Of a stretch of DNA of 64,000 bases, positions 8,516 through 17,355 are shown piece after piece. This DNA comes from JACKDW01 sp964621785 (GTDB taxonomy: Bacteria > Myxococcota_A > Polyangia > Nannocystales > Nannocystaceae). The notes under the pieces were generated by a model. The model had not been told where the DNA came from. It ran no database searches and worked only from the letters and a program-made list of their open reading frames with translations. The position numbers and the translations under genes are program-made. The stretch lies in assembly GCA_964621785.1 (NCBI GenBank), contig CAZUPD010000020.1, forward strand, positions 1-64,000, in the 5' to 3' direction. The first letter of the stretch is position 1; each line of letters starts with the position of its first letter.

Positions 8516-9301
8516 TTACAGGATCTGCTTGACCGCCCCACGACTCGCCCACGCGCCGATCAGGCCCATCACACCCGCCGCGACCAACCAGTATTCGGGC
8601 GCGATCAAGCCGAGGGGCTCCACCCCGAAAATGCGCACCAACAGGTCGTCGATCGGTCCCTGGTAGTTCGTATATACAAAGTTTGTGAGGAGATAGGCCA
8701 CACCGACCGACGCAGCCGCGAGGCCAAACCCGACAAACATGTGCGGCCGCGCCACAAACCGGCGATCGGCACCCAACAGGTGCATGACCACCAACTCGCG
8801 ACGGCGGGCAAACACACGCTGGCGAAGGACACTCCAGATGACCCCAAGGCCAGATAGGAAGGAGAAGATCACAACTGCGAGGGCGATCCGTCGCAGTTGT
8901 TTGGGCGAGTCCCAGCCGGTACCGGTTTCGGTGTGGACCTCCCCCCACTCGGCCATTCGCGCCGACAGACGGTAGACGACCTCGTCGTCGACGCCGGGGC
9001 GCAGATGGATCGAGAGCCGGCTGACCCCCTCGTGCTCGAGTAGCTCGGCGCGGTGGACTGCCGGAAGTTCTTGTACACGCAACCGCAACGCAGCAACAAT
9101 CCCTTGGTCGAGCTTGTCGTCGACATCGACGGCGATCGGAGCCACTTGCGGCCTCAGGATCTCGGCCGGCGTGATCCCGGCGTTGTGCCACACGGTCGCC
9201 ACCACAGCGAGGGCCACCGTGGTCAGAGCGAGGGGAAAAAACGTCAACAACTCGATCCCCGGCTTGCGGGCGAATCGACCCATGGCGCGAACGAGACTCA
9301 T
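8516..9301 (-). CDS. ftsX: FtsX-like cell division ABC transporter permease
   Basis: 261 residues with the FtsX layout: one N-terminal membrane helix (about 20-40), a periplasmic domain of some 100 residues, and three C-terminal helices. The RRRELVVMHLLGAD segment is the typical FtsX coupling region after helix 2. Its start overlaps the end of ftsE by 4 bp, which implies translational coupling. FtsEX transmits ATP-driven conformational change across the inner membrane to activate peptidoglycan hydrolases at the division site. Here the ATPase partner is degenerate (see ftsE), so a non-canonical mechanism is possible. Confidence 0.88.
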   Translation of the reverse strand: MSLVRAMGRFARKPGIELLTFFPLALTTVALAVVATVWHNAGITPAEILRPQVAPIAVDVDDKLDQGIVAALRLRVQELPAVHRAELLEHEGVSRLSIHLRPGVDDEVVYRLSARMAEWGEVHTETGTGWDSPKQLRRIALAVVIFSFLSGLGVIWSVLRQRVFARRRELVVMHLLGADRRFVARPHMFVGFGLAAASVGVAYLLTNFVYTNYQGPIDDLLVRIFGVEPLGLIAPEYWLVAAGVMGLIGAWASRGAVKQIL

Positions 9302-10083
9302 GCCCGTACCTCCTTGGGGCCGACGCTGGGCAACTGGTCGAGCACCCGATTGACCTCGGACACGGAGTGCCCGAAATAGGGGATCTGTTCGTGGATCAAT
9401 GTCCTGGTTTGGGCGGGCAACACCGTGCCCTCATGGATCGACATCACCCGCCCAGCCCGGGCATAGCCCATCACCAGCGGACTGCGGGTCGCCACAATGA
9501 CGGTGGTGCCGCGTTCGGCCAAGCGAGCAAACAAGTCGAGGACAGCGTGACTGTAGCCGGCGTTGAGCGACTCGGTCGGTTCATCCGCCAACAGGATCGC
9601 CGGCTGCTGGGCGATTGCCCGGGCGATCGCAACTCGCTGCTGCGCTTCCTGTGCAAGTGCATCGACTCGAGTGGTCGCACACTCACCGAGCCCCAACAAC
9701 TCGAGGGCCATATAGGTACGGGCCTTGGCCTCGCGCGAGGCAACACCCTGAACCTCAGCCGCGAGTCGAACATTGTCGGCGACCGAAGCATCCGGGATCA
9801 GCATGAGGTCCTGGAACACTACGCCGATGTTGCGCCGGTAGTACGGCAGACTGCTGTCGGTGAGGCGATGAACAATCCGCCCGGCAACCGCGATCTTGCC
9901 AGCATCTGGACGTTCGAGGGCAAGCAAGAGGCGAAGCAGCGTGGTCTTGCCACTGCCCGAACCGCCACCCAAGAGCACAAACTCGCCAGGGTCGACCGAA
10001 AAACTGACGTCCGAGAGCACGGTCTGACGACCGAACGACTTGGAAACCTTAGAAAAGACGATGGTCGCGGAGACGTCGGACAT
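9298..10083 (-). CDS. ftsE: FtsE-like ABC ATPase with degenerate signature
   Basis: 261 residues from the first ATG (10083). Walker A is intact (GGSGSGKT, residues 40-47), the Q-loop Gln91 and Walker B LLADEP (164-169) are present. However, the LSGGE signature has become LAQEA (143-147) although the following QQRVAIARAI is conserved, and the H-loop reads VATRSP with Arg200 where FtsE normally has His. ATP binding may persist while hydrolysis in the dimer should be weakened; that is inference. It overlaps ftsX by 4 bp. No Shine-Dalgarno is visible; a GTG 51 bp upstream is an alternative start. Confidence 0.88.
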   Translation of the reverse strand: MSDVSATIVFSKVSKSFGRQTVLSDVSFSVDPGEFVLLGGGSGSGKTTLLRLLLALERPDAGKIAVAGRIVHRLTDSSLPYYRRNIGVVFQDLMLIPDASVADNVRLAAEVQGVASREAKARTYMALELLGLGECATTRVDALAQEAQQRVAIARAIAQQPAILLADEPTESLNAGYSHAVLDLFARLAERGTTVIVATRSPLVMGYARAGRVMSIHEGTVLPAQTRTLIHEQIPYFGHSVSEVNRVLDQLPSVGPKEVRA

Positions 10084-10293
10084 AGGAGGACTTGCTGCGT
10101 AAAACACGAGGGGACGAATGCTGAACACCCGCACTTGTCCGGTATCACGAGCGAATGGGCGACGCCAAAAATCGGCTCGGACGCGAACGGGCGAAAATGA
10201 TCGCCTACGAACTTCACAGCCTGAAACGCGCTGTTCCCCGACACGCCACTTCCTACGATTCGCCGGGGAATCTTGGCCGCGAACCCGCGCACC

Positions 10294-11808
10294 CTAGGTC
10301 GGGTCCGCGGCGCATCGAAATCCGATATCGGGCCGCCGCACCGAGGGGTCGATCAGGGCCCCGCCATTTGCACGTACATCTTGTGCATCGATCGTCAAAT
10401 AGCTTCCGCCTCGGACCCACATCCCCGTCACCCCGTCGAGCGTTTGGCGTGTATCTGTCCACTCGGCCACATTACCCGCCAAGTCTTGCAGTTCCCACCT
10501 GCCTGTCCCGTCGTCATAGCGTCCGATTTTTGTTGTTGCTCGGGCCCCATCTCGCCCGTCGAACAGTGGTTTTCGTTCCGGGTCGAGGGACTTGAGTGTG
10601 CGTACACACTCTTTCCCGCAGGCATTGACATGGTCCGCCGTCGGCGGGTCTTCTCCCCATGGGTACGTCCGGTTTTGCAGTCCTCCTCGGGCCGCCCACG
10701 TCCACTCATCGGTCGTCGGAAGGCGGTGCCCCGCGGCTCGGCAGTAGCTCGCCGCCTGGTCGTGGTTCACGCAGTTGACCGGGTGGTTGCGTCTGCGGTT
10801 GCGGTTGCAGGCGCGGCTGAGTTGATCGATCCACGGTTTTTCGAGACTTGGATCTGCTGCCCCGGCTGCCGCTGCGGAACACGTATGTCCTTTGACACAT
10901 GTGTTGTAGGCTCCGACGGTGACCTCGTCGCGATCCAGACAAAACGCCTGGAGGTTGTGATAAAAGCCCTGCTCGTCGTGGTAGCGGCCGCCCTCCACCA
11001 GCACCATCCCCTCGGGACAGTCGGTCGCGGTGTGTTTACTTTCGTATTCTGTCTGGTCTTGCAGACTGACGACCTCGACCCGGACCAGCGCCGCGCAGTT
11101 CTCGGGAGGCCCGGCTTGGGACTGCCCGACGCACGCTCGCAGATTGCCATCCCGGCTCTCGTACCCCTGGTCGCTGCGGCTTTGGGCCCCCGCACCGATC
11201 CGCCCAATCTTTGCAGATGCACCGAGTTTGGCGCCGGCGAGCGAACGGATCTCAAACGCTCCCACCGTCGCGGCCGTCACCACGTGGGTCGCCTGGTCGC
11301 AATCCCCCTCTAGGTGCTCGCGGGAAAACTCGATTTGTCGGGTGTCGTACTCACCGACCAAGGTCATGTCGAGTTGCAGAGCCCCGTAGCGCTCGACCGC
11401 CGACACCAACTCGGCCGCGCCTAGCGGTGCCTTGGCGTAGACTTCGTCGGAGTCGCGGATCGTCAGGCGGTCCGACTTCGGGGCGACACCTGTCCACTTG
11501 TACTTGCCGCGCACCGAACAGGTTCGCAGAACCTCCATCTCGCACCCGTGATAACGGACAACGACTAGCCGCCCGTCGGTGCGGTTGAACTGCGCCTCCA
11601 TACTCCCGCGCTGAATCCCGGGCCACTCGACCAACAGCGGTTTGGGCTGCGGACCCATTTGGGCACACCGCGCTTTGAGCTCGACCGCGAGATGCTGGGC
11701 AGCCGCCCGCGCGGCATTTCCCCGACGACAACCACCCGCGGCCGCGGCGATGAGCGCAATGAACCCAAGCCAACGCAACCGGCTCGGGCGATGTGGCACG
11801 CAGTCCAT
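10294..11808 (-). CDS. Lipoprotein with formylglycine-generating-enzyme (SUMF1)-like domain
   Basis: 504 residues from the ATG before MDCVPHRPSRLRWLGF; the signal ends in an Ala-rich AAAAGGC lipobox. The first half is an uncharacterised periplasmic region with repeated Cys. From about residue 300 a SUMF1/FGE-sulfatase domain follows: GMVLVEGGRY, FCLDRDEVTV, PVNCVNHDQAASYCRAAGHRLPT, EWTWAARGG, YPWGED, NVAEWT and a C-terminal RGGSY ... IGFRC. Enzymatic FGE uses two Cys near the end; the second Cys is seen in GFRC but the first is not evident, so this is more likely a non-enzymatic binding member. The upstream frame extends beyond 11808 but overlaps the divergent gene region. Confidence 0.85.
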   Translation of the reverse strand: MDCVPHRPSRLRWLGFIALIAAAAGGCRRGNAARAAAQHLAVELKARCAQMGPQPKPLLVEWPGIQRGSMEAQFNRTDGRLVVVRYHGCEMEVLRTCSVRGKYKWTGVAPKSDRLTIRDSDEVYAKAPLGAAELVSAVERYGALQLDMTLVGEYDTRQIEFSREHLEGDCDQATHVVTAATVGAFEIRSLAGAKLGASAKIGRIGAGAQSRSDQGYESRDGNLRACVGQSQAGPPENCAALVRVEVVSLQDQTEYESKHTATDCPEGMVLVEGGRYHDEQGFYHNLQAFCLDRDEVTVGAYNTCVKGHTCSAAAAGAADPSLEKPWIDQLSRACNRNRRRNHPVNCVNHDQAASYCRAAGHRLPTTDEWTWAARGGLQNRTYPWGEDPPTADHVNACGKECVRTLKSLDPERKPLFDGRDGARATTKIGRYDDGTGRWELQDLAGNVAEWTDTRQTLDGVTGMWVRGGSYLTIDAQDVRANGGALIDPSVRRPDIGFRCAADPT

Positions 11809-12008
11809 CGCGCGCGAGTATTTCGCGTACAACCGCTCCGGGGCAAGTTGCTGTAGCGTTTTACCTCCAAGCCACGCCTTCGAACGCGCGGAACCCTTGG
11901 ATGCACACCCGTCGCAGACATTCGGCCGCGTCGGCACCGAGCGTGAAGCACCCGGGTGTCCGTGGTATGTTGGGGCTGCTCCCCAAACCTCTGGGTGCCG
12001 ATTCCGAT

Positions 12009-12638
12009 ATGGCGGAACAACAGCGGGCGCAATCCAACGCACTACGGCGGTTGCGACGACAGATCACACGCCTGTGTGGCGAACACTCGGGGTACCTGAT
12101 CTCCGGCAACGACGCCCGGGCTGTGCGCGCGACCAAGGGATCACCGACCTACGGCGAGATCACCGTAACCAGCCTTGCGCGCCTGCTCGACTACCTGCAA
12201 CTCACGCCCGACGATGTGTTTTACGATCTCGGCTCGGGGATCGGCAAAGTCGTCTTGCAGGTCGCGATGACCTGCGACATTCGGCGTGTTGTCGGCATTG
12301 AGATGGCGCCCGGCCGCCACCGCGCGGCAACCGAAATCCTCGCCCGTGCCCGGGGCGAAAACCTTCTTCAGGTCCGCGACTGCGAACTCATCCAGGGTAA
12401 CTTCCTCGAGCGTTCCCTGGCCGACGCCACCGTGATCTACAGCTGCTCGACGGCATTTTCCGAAACGTTTATGCGCCGGTTGGTACGCAAACTCGGAGGT
12501 CTCAAACCGGGGCTGCGGTTTGCCAGCTCGCGGGCACTTCTAAGTACCGGGCCGTTCGAGCAGCTCGACCGCCTCGTATTGGACATGAGCTGGAAACGGC
12601 GTTCCCCCATTTACGTCTACCAACTGAGTGGCGGCTAA
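12009..12638 (+). CDS. Dot1-like SAM-dependent methyltransferase
   Basis: 209 residues from the ATG at 12009. Residues about 47-86 closely follow the eukaryotic Dot1 core: TYGEIT, then LLDYLQLTPDDVFYDLGSG and IGKVVLQVA, with the SAM-binding DLGSGIG at 73-79 and the acidic GIE at 96-98. The Dot1 NNFAF-type catalytic loop is replaced by YSCSTAF (144-150). Histone H3K79 is absent in bacteria, so the substrate is unknown; lysine methylation of a DNA-binding protein is one possibility. It is divergent from the FGE-like gene and precedes the lectin lipoprotein by about 150 bp. Confidence 0.8.
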   Translation: MAEQQRAQSNALRRLRRQITRLCGEHSGYLISGNDARAVRATKGSPTYGEITVTSLARLLDYLQLTPDDVFYDLGSGIGKVVLQVAMTCDIRRVVGIEMAPGRHRAATEILARARGENLLQVRDCELIQGNFLERSLADATVIYSCSTAFSETFMRRLVRKLGGLKPGLRFASSRALLSTGPFEQLDRLVLDMSWKRRSPIYVYQLSGG

Positions 12639-12761
12639 CCGCATCGGTGCATCCGGTTGGTCGCTCCGAAATTTCTGCACAGGTACTTGCAAACACGTCG
12701 TCCTCACGTATGGGATCCTCCGGACAGGTGGTCAAAGGCCCTCGTTGACGAGAACAAAAAG

Positions 12762-12781
12762 ACATGTTTTTTTGAACATGT
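12762..12781. promoter_or_regulatory. ACATGT-N8-ACATGT operator-like dyad (copy 1)
   Basis: ACATGT at 12762-12767 and 12776-12781, exactly 8 bases apart, in a T-rich context (centre TTTTTTGA). It stands just before the lectin/MopE lipoprotein gene. The same spacing occurs before three other lipoprotein genes at 24278, 39992 and 60908. Confidence 0.55.
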
Positions 12782-12794
12782 AATTTTGTCTTAT

Positions 12795-13670
12795 GTGCCG
12801 TCCCATCCGCAGTTGTTGACTGCCCTCGTACTCACTGCGATGAGCGTCGGCGGATGTTTTACCGACAATGCGGACCTGTACGCCACGGGGCCGGAGCCGA
12901 CACAGACGGGAACCTCGACCACCGGCGAGTCGACCGAAACCACCGACGTCAGCGACACCTCGGACCCGTCCACCACCGAGGTCGAGACCACCGCGACAAC
13001 CGAGACCACCGAATCCACCACCACAGAGTCGACGACCGAGACACCCGACTGTCCACCGGACCAACAAAATCTGTGGTTTCCCGATGTCGACATGGACGGC
13101 CACGGCGATCCGGACAAGGGCGAGTTGTTGTGTGGACAACCAGAGGGTTACGTCACGATTGGGGATGATTGCGACGACAACGAAAAGTTTGCCTACCCGG
13201 GCAACCGCGAGCTGTGTGACGGAATCGACAACGACTGCAACACCATCGTCGACGAATGGTCGGAGTTCAACGAGTTCTGTAACGACTGCACCCTCGCGAG
13301 CGCGGGCAACAGCTTCTACAATTTTTGCGAAACCGCCTCAACCTGGGAGCAGGCGCGAGTCGCCTGCCAGGATCGTGGCGGCGACCTACTGATCCTCGAA
13401 TCCGAGGCCGAGGAAACACAGCTCAGCGGCTATACCGAAGCAAGCCCGACCGGATGGTGGATCGGGCTGTCTGACGTGGCCAACGAAGGCACCTTTGTCT
13501 GGGTCGACGGATCCACGCCCGACTACCTGCGCTGGGCCCTCACCGAACCGACCCTGGCCGAAAGTGAAGATTGCGTCGACCTCGCCAACGGAGACCTCCT
13601 CAACGGTTGGGCCGACCGGAACTGCGAAATCGAACAGATTTTTATCTGCGAGATCGAAAATCCTTCTTGA
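12795..13670 (+). CDS. Lipoprotein with MopE-type motif and C-type lectin domain
   Basis: Start set at GTG 12795, which gives the signal VPSHPQLLTALVLTAMSVGGC with lipobox SVGGC; TTG 12813 is an alternative. The mature protein has a Thr/Glu-rich linker of about 60 residues, a Cys/Asp-rich metal-binding motif of the Myxococcus MopE kind (DVDMDGHGD ... DDCDDNE ... LCDGIDNDCN), and a C-type lectin-like domain (TWEQARVACQDRGGDLL, GWWIGLSD, GWADRNC, FICEI). Such a surface protein could bind glycans or prey/self envelopes. The 20-bp ACATGT dyad upstream suggests shared control with other lipoproteins. Confidence 0.83.
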   Translation: MPSHPQLLTALVLTAMSVGGCFTDNADLYATGPEPTQTGTSTTGESTETTDVSDTSDPSTTEVETTATTETTESTTTESTTETPDCPPDQQNLWFPDVDMDGHGDPDKGELLCGQPEGYVTIGDDCDDNEKFAYPGNRELCDGIDNDCNTIVDEWSEFNEFCNDCTLASAGNSFYNFCETASTWEQARVACQDRGGDLLILESEAEETQLSGYTEASPTGWWIGLSDVANEGTFVWVDGSTPDYLRWALTEPTLAESEDCVDLANGDLLNGWADRNCEIEQIFICEIENPS

Positions 13671-13847
13671 ATTTTTTTTGTATGCACACTGAGTTGAAGC
13701 AGTCCGGTTCGGATGCGGTCGCCTTTGCTGGCGGACACACGAGCAACGAAGCGACGGCAAGGAACGAGAAGCCACCGGACGTTTGGTGAAACCGGGTACG
13801 CACAATCCTTCGCGGATTGCCCAACCTGTGCGACAACCCCGGGGCCC

Positions 13848-15449
13848 ATGCTCGCGGCACTCGCCCCCCTCAAGCTCTCCAGCCTCGACCTCGGAATCGT
13901 CCTGTGCTACCTCGCGGCCTCGGTGATCATCGGTCTGTGGGCCAATCGCGTCACCACCGGGCTGCGCGGGTACTTGGTCGCCGGACACAGCCTCGGCACC
14001 GCGCTCTCGGTCGCCACCATGACCGGCTCCGAGCTCGGCCTGATCACCGTGATGTATCAGGCACAAAAAGGCTTCACCGGTGGATTTGCCGCCCTTCACA
14101 TCGGCGTCATCGCGGGCTTGGTCGCCGCCTTGGTCGGGCTGACGGGATTCATCGTCGTGCCATTGCGACGCGCCGGTGTGATGACCATTCCCGAGTACTA
14201 CGAGCAACGCTTTGGGCGAAAGACGCGGGTCCTCGGTGGCACCCTCCTCGCCGTCGGCGGCCTGCTCAACATGGGCCTGTTTCTACGCATCGGGTCCCAG
14301 TTTGTCGTCGCCGTCACCGGGCTCGATCCATCCGGCGGCATCCTGCCCCTGGTGATGACCGGACTCCTGCTGTTGGTCCTCGTCTACACTGTGTTGGGCG
14401 GCATGGTCTCGGTTGTCTTGACCGACTACATCCAATTTGTGGTGCTATCAGTCGGCCTATTGCTCACGGCGTATTTGCTACTACAACAATTTGGGCTCGA
14501 CACCCTGTTTGCCACCGTCGACACCCACATGGGCGCAGCCGGCCTCGACCCGACAGTCGGTGAAGTCGGGTTTGGCCCCGGGTATATCTCGTGGATGGCG
14601 GTGCTCGGGCTGGTCAGTGTCGCGATCTGGCCGACCGCCGTCACCCGGGCGCTGTCGGCCCGCGACGAGGGTGTTGTGCGTCGGCAATACCTCCTGAGTT
14701 CGATCGGGTTTTTGGTCCGGTTTATGCTTCCCTGCCTGCTGGGCATCTGCGCCCTGACCTGGCTGATGCACCAGCCCGACGCCACGCTGCTGACAACCGC
14801 GGGCGGCGACCTCGTCCCCGCCGGTGCCGGCGACCCGGTGACCCACTTTCAACTCGCAGGCGGACGCGTGCACGAAAACATCGAGGCGTTTCCCGCCATG
14901 TTGCCCGACATACTCCCGATCGGATTACTTGGAATTGTATGCGCATCAATGTTGGCGGCCCTGATGTCGACGCACGACAGCTACCTGCTGTGCTGGGCCA
15001 GTGTCATCGCCCACGACGTCATCGCCCCGGTGCGCGCAGCCAAGGGCCACCCGCTGACCGAGGCCAAGCAACTGCTGTTGACGCGGATACTCATTGTCGT
15101 TGTCGGCCTGTGGGTCCTGGTTTGGGGCGTTTTCTATCGCCCGAGCCAAGATGTGTGGGACTACATCGGCATCACCGGGGCGGTCTATTTTACCGGCGCG
15201 ATCGCGGTGCTCATCGGTGGGATCTACTGGCGCCGAGCGAGTGCGACCGGTGCCGTCGCGGCCCTGCTCGCCGGTCTGACAGCAGTCCTCGGACTCGGCC
15301 CAATCCAGCGTGCACTCGGGTTTGAGCAACCGATCGCCTCGTGGGCCGTCGGCCTGGCGACACTGGCCTTGTGCGGGGCGGCGATGGTCGTCGGCTCACT
15401 GATCGCCCCCGACCCAGAACATCAAGGACATGGAGATACAAGGATATGA
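13848..15449 (+). CDS. Sodium:solute symporter (SSF family)
   Basis: 533 residues with about 13 hydrophobic helices. Family marks: an N-terminal LGIVLCYLAASVIIGLW helix, ATMTGSELGLITV, FIVVPLRRAGVMTIPEYYEQRFG (the conserved PEY segment), and GILPLVMTGLLLLVLVYTVLGG. It imports a small solute (proline, pantothenate, glucose and similar) with Na+ across the inner membrane; the substrate cannot be told. The ATG after GGGGCCC is used. Its stop codon overlaps the start of a 56-residue membrane protein. Confidence 0.92.
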   Translation: MLAALAPLKLSSLDLGIVLCYLAASVIIGLWANRVTTGLRGYLVAGHSLGTALSVATMTGSELGLITVMYQAQKGFTGGFAALHIGVIAGLVAALVGLTGFIVVPLRRAGVMTIPEYYEQRFGRKTRVLGGTLLAVGGLLNMGLFLRIGSQFVVAVTGLDPSGGILPLVMTGLLLLVLVYTVLGGMVSVVLTDYIQFVVLSVGLLLTAYLLLQQFGLDTLFATVDTHMGAAGLDPTVGEVGFGPGYISWMAVLGLVSVAIWPTAVTRALSARDEGVVRRQYLLSSIGFLVRFMLPCLLGICALTWLMHQPDATLLTTAGGDLVPAGAGDPVTHFQLAGGRVHENIEAFPAMLPDILPIGLLGIVCASMLAALMSTHDSYLLCWASVIAHDVIAPVRAAKGHPLTEAKQLLLTRILIVVVGLWVLVWGVFYRPSQDVWDYIGITGAVYFTGAIAVLIGGIYWRRASATGAVAALLAGLTAVLGLGPIQRALGFEQPIASWAVGLATLALCGAAMVVGSLIAPDPEHQGHGDTRI

Positions 15450-15616
15450 GCCCTTCGAGTTGGCAAACGGTGTGGATGCTGACGCTGATCGGAGGCCTCG
15501 GCCTGTTTACGGTCGTGAGTGTGTATGTCGCGATCGCCGGTGTTCGCGACATTCGGCGAATGTTTGCCGACCTGGCTCAACAGCTACCTCGCGTCGAAGA
15601 CTCGAATGAAGAGTAA
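15446..15616 (+). CDS. Small membrane protein coupled to the symporter
   Basis: 56 residues. Its ATG overlaps the symporter TGA (ATGA at 15446-15449), a typical sign of translational coupling. One membrane helix is visible (residues about 8-30, TVWMLTLIGGLGLFTVVSVY), followed by RDIRRMFADLAQQL, an amphipathic, basic/acidic cytoplasmic tail. Other SSF transporters are known to have small membrane partners, so an accessory-subunit role is plausible; this is inference from gene arrangement. Confidence 0.7.
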   Translation: MSPSSWQTVWMLTLIGGLGLFTVVSVYVAIAGVRDIRRMFADLAQQLPRVEDSNEE

Positions 15617-15973
15617 GCGCGTCGGACTTCACCTGAACAAACCGGGCAGCCTGCCGAGGCTCTCGTCGGACGTCTCGTCATCACCGACACTCGAGCCGAA
15701 CGTCCGACTTTTGGCTCGCTCGACGTAGCGACTCCAGGCCTCCTCTTCGCGGACGCGACGCAAGTTGATTTTCGACAGACCCCAGCCCCGACGCCGTCTC
15801 GACCGTGATCCGCGAAGACGCGTAGACCCGGCCATTCGACCAAATGTGTCGGTTCGGCGGATCCTCACAGGTCGCCTTGACGCCCCCTGGGGCCCGACCT
15901 ATGCTCCGCCTCACCTTCGTTCGTCGCATTGCTGTTGCGATGGACCGCCCTGACCGCCCAAAAGGGAGCCTGC
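15617..15973. other. Intergenic region with a possible eroded reading frame
   Basis: About 357 bp. On the minus strand 15629-15868 encodes 79 residues whose C-terminal half (REEEAWSRYVERAKS and SVGDDETSDESLGRL) looks protein-like, while the preceding frame (RHIWSNGRVYASSRITVETAS) is open in another phase, as if a frameshift broke an older gene. No family recognised; it may simply be non-coding. The lipoprotein promoter and an AAAGGGAG ribosome site lie at its right end. Confidence 0.25.
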
Positions 15974-16702
15974 ATGTTCGCCCGCAAAATCGCCCTGGCA
16001 GCCGCACTTGCGCTCGCCACCACCGTTCCAGCCTGCGGCCCGAGTACCGACTCGACCGAGCGCTGGGTGACCACCAGCAACACCAACGTCGAGATCGATT
16101 GGGACAAGGTCGCCGAGGCCTACAAACAGGCCGAAGGGCCCGAGGACTTTGAGCGGCGGGTCAACGAAATCTACGCGGGCGACGAGGTCATCAGCGTATC
16201 GGTCGTCGACGAAGACGAAAAAACCCAGCTCGTCACCGGCTTCTTCGACAAAAATAAAGACGGCAAGGTGACCGAAGAGGAAAAAGTCTTTGTCATCACC
16301 CGCCAGATCAACGCCGAGGAAACCGGTCAGTACCAAGTCCAAGGTTACAACCACTACGCCGCCTACCGCTCGCCCATGTGGGACATCGCCAGCGGCATGA
16401 TCCTCGGATCGATGATCTCGCGGGCGTTCATGCCTGGCTACGTGCCGATGTACCGCACGGCCTATGTCACCTCCCCGGCCCGGACCCAAGCCCTGGCCAC
16501 CCACCGCAACTCCTACCGCACCAAAAACCCGAGCAAGTTCCCCAACCACGCCAAGCGTTCGAGTTCCGGTCGCAGCTATGGGGCCAAGGGCAGCAGTTTT
16601 GGTAGCAGCCGCTCGAGTAGCCGCAGCTCCTTTGGCCGCGGTGGCGGTGGGTTTGGCGTCAAGGGCAAGCGCAAGCTCACCGTTATTCGCCTGACCAGCT
16701 AG
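15974..16702 (+). CDS. Lipoprotein with EF-hand-like loop and Ser/Gly/Arg-rich tail
   Basis: 242 residues from the ATG preceded by AAAGGGAGCC. Signal MFARKIALAAALALATTVPAC with lipobox VPAC. A single EF-hand-like loop DKNKDGKVTEEEK sits near residue 85. The C-terminal 70 residues are rich in Ser, Arg and Gly (RSSSGRSYGAKGSSFGSS) and strongly basic, like disordered wall- or polyanion-binding tails. I do not recognise a family. A 13-bp inverted repeat follows the stop. Confidence 0.65.
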   Translation: MFARKIALAAALALATTVPACGPSTDSTERWVTTSNTNVEIDWDKVAEAYKQAEGPEDFERRVNEIYAGDEVISVSVVDEDEKTQLVTGFFDKNKDGKVTEEEKVFVITRQINAEETGQYQVQGYNHYAAYRSPMWDIASGMILGSMISRAFMPGYVPMYRTAYVTSPARTQALATHRNSYRTKNPSKFPNHAKRSSSGRSYGAKGSSFGSSRSSSRSSFGRGGGGFGVKGKRKLTVIRLTS

Positions 16703-16717
16703 TTTGTTGTATCGACA

Positions 16718-16752
16718 ATCACCCGAATGCGCGTGCAGTGCATTCGGGTGAT
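16718..16752. terminator. 13-bp inverted repeat between two genes
   Basis: ATCACCCGAATGC (16718-16730) pairs perfectly with GCATTCGGGTGAT (16740-16752) around a 9-base loop. It has no T run, so it may be a terminator of the upstream gene or an RNA structure 9 bases before the next start codon (16762). A TTGTATCGACAA dyad copy (16707-16718) abuts it. Confidence 0.5.
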
Positions 16753-16761
16753 GCATGCACC

Positions 16762-17355
16762 ATGTCACCGCAAACGCCCATCCTCTCGGTCGCCGACCTT
16801 CCGCTGCCCCGGCTCGACACCCATACCCTCTTGCATCTACATCCAGATCGCAAGGACATCGACCTCGACAACTACGGTTTTGGCTACGGGTTTGTCCCGA
16901 AACTCGTGTTGCACGAAACCGACGGCGACAGGCGGACCGCGACCGTCGAGGGCTGCCTGTTGCTCGCCCTGCACAGCTACGAAGAAAGCCCGCCTGACCA
17001 AAAGGACATCGAGATCGCATTTTGGCTCGACGACGACGAGTACTACGAAGAAGATGCCGACGACGACGAGGACCTCGTCGTGCTCGCCCCGTTGACCCTG
17101 TTTTTGCGTCGCCGCCTTGCAGCCCTGCTCGCCGAGTACCAAGCCGAGCGAGGCTGTCCACCCCAAGCGGTCGTGCTCGCGCTGTGCAACCCCCAACACG
17201 CAGTCCTGCGCCGCCCCGAAGACCTTGTATCACCACCGATCCGCTACGCCCTCGGCGATGTCACCTCGTGGATGGAGAGCGACGAACAGGGCGAGACCTG
17301 GGATCCCGAGGCCCCCTTGCGGCTCAACGGTGAGCAATGGCTGACTCTTCCGTAA
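16762..17355 (+). CDS. Acidic hypothetical protein
   Basis: 197 residues, start chosen at the ATG after the inverted repeat (an earlier ATG at 16738 lies inside the repeat arm). The chain is acidic, with FWLDDDEYYEEDADDDEDLVV in the middle; it has no signal peptide or membrane segment. No recognised family. It overlaps the next gene by 19 bp, so the two proteins are probably made together and may interact. Confidence 0.65.
   Translation: MSPQTPILSVADLPLPRLDTHTLLHLHPDRKDIDLDNYGFGYGFVPKLVLHETDGDRRTATVEGCLLLALHSYEESPPDQKDIEIAFWLDDDEYYEEDADDDEDLVVLAPLTLFLRRRLAALLAEYQAERGCPPQAVVLALCNPQHAVLRRPEDLVSPPIRYALGDVTSWMESDEQGETWDPEAPLRLNGEQWLTLP

Noticed and set aside
15911..17236. Minus-strand frame of 441 residues
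   Set aside because: It covers two plus-strand genes with good starts and a lipobox; composition is Arg/Gly-rich, typical of shadows.
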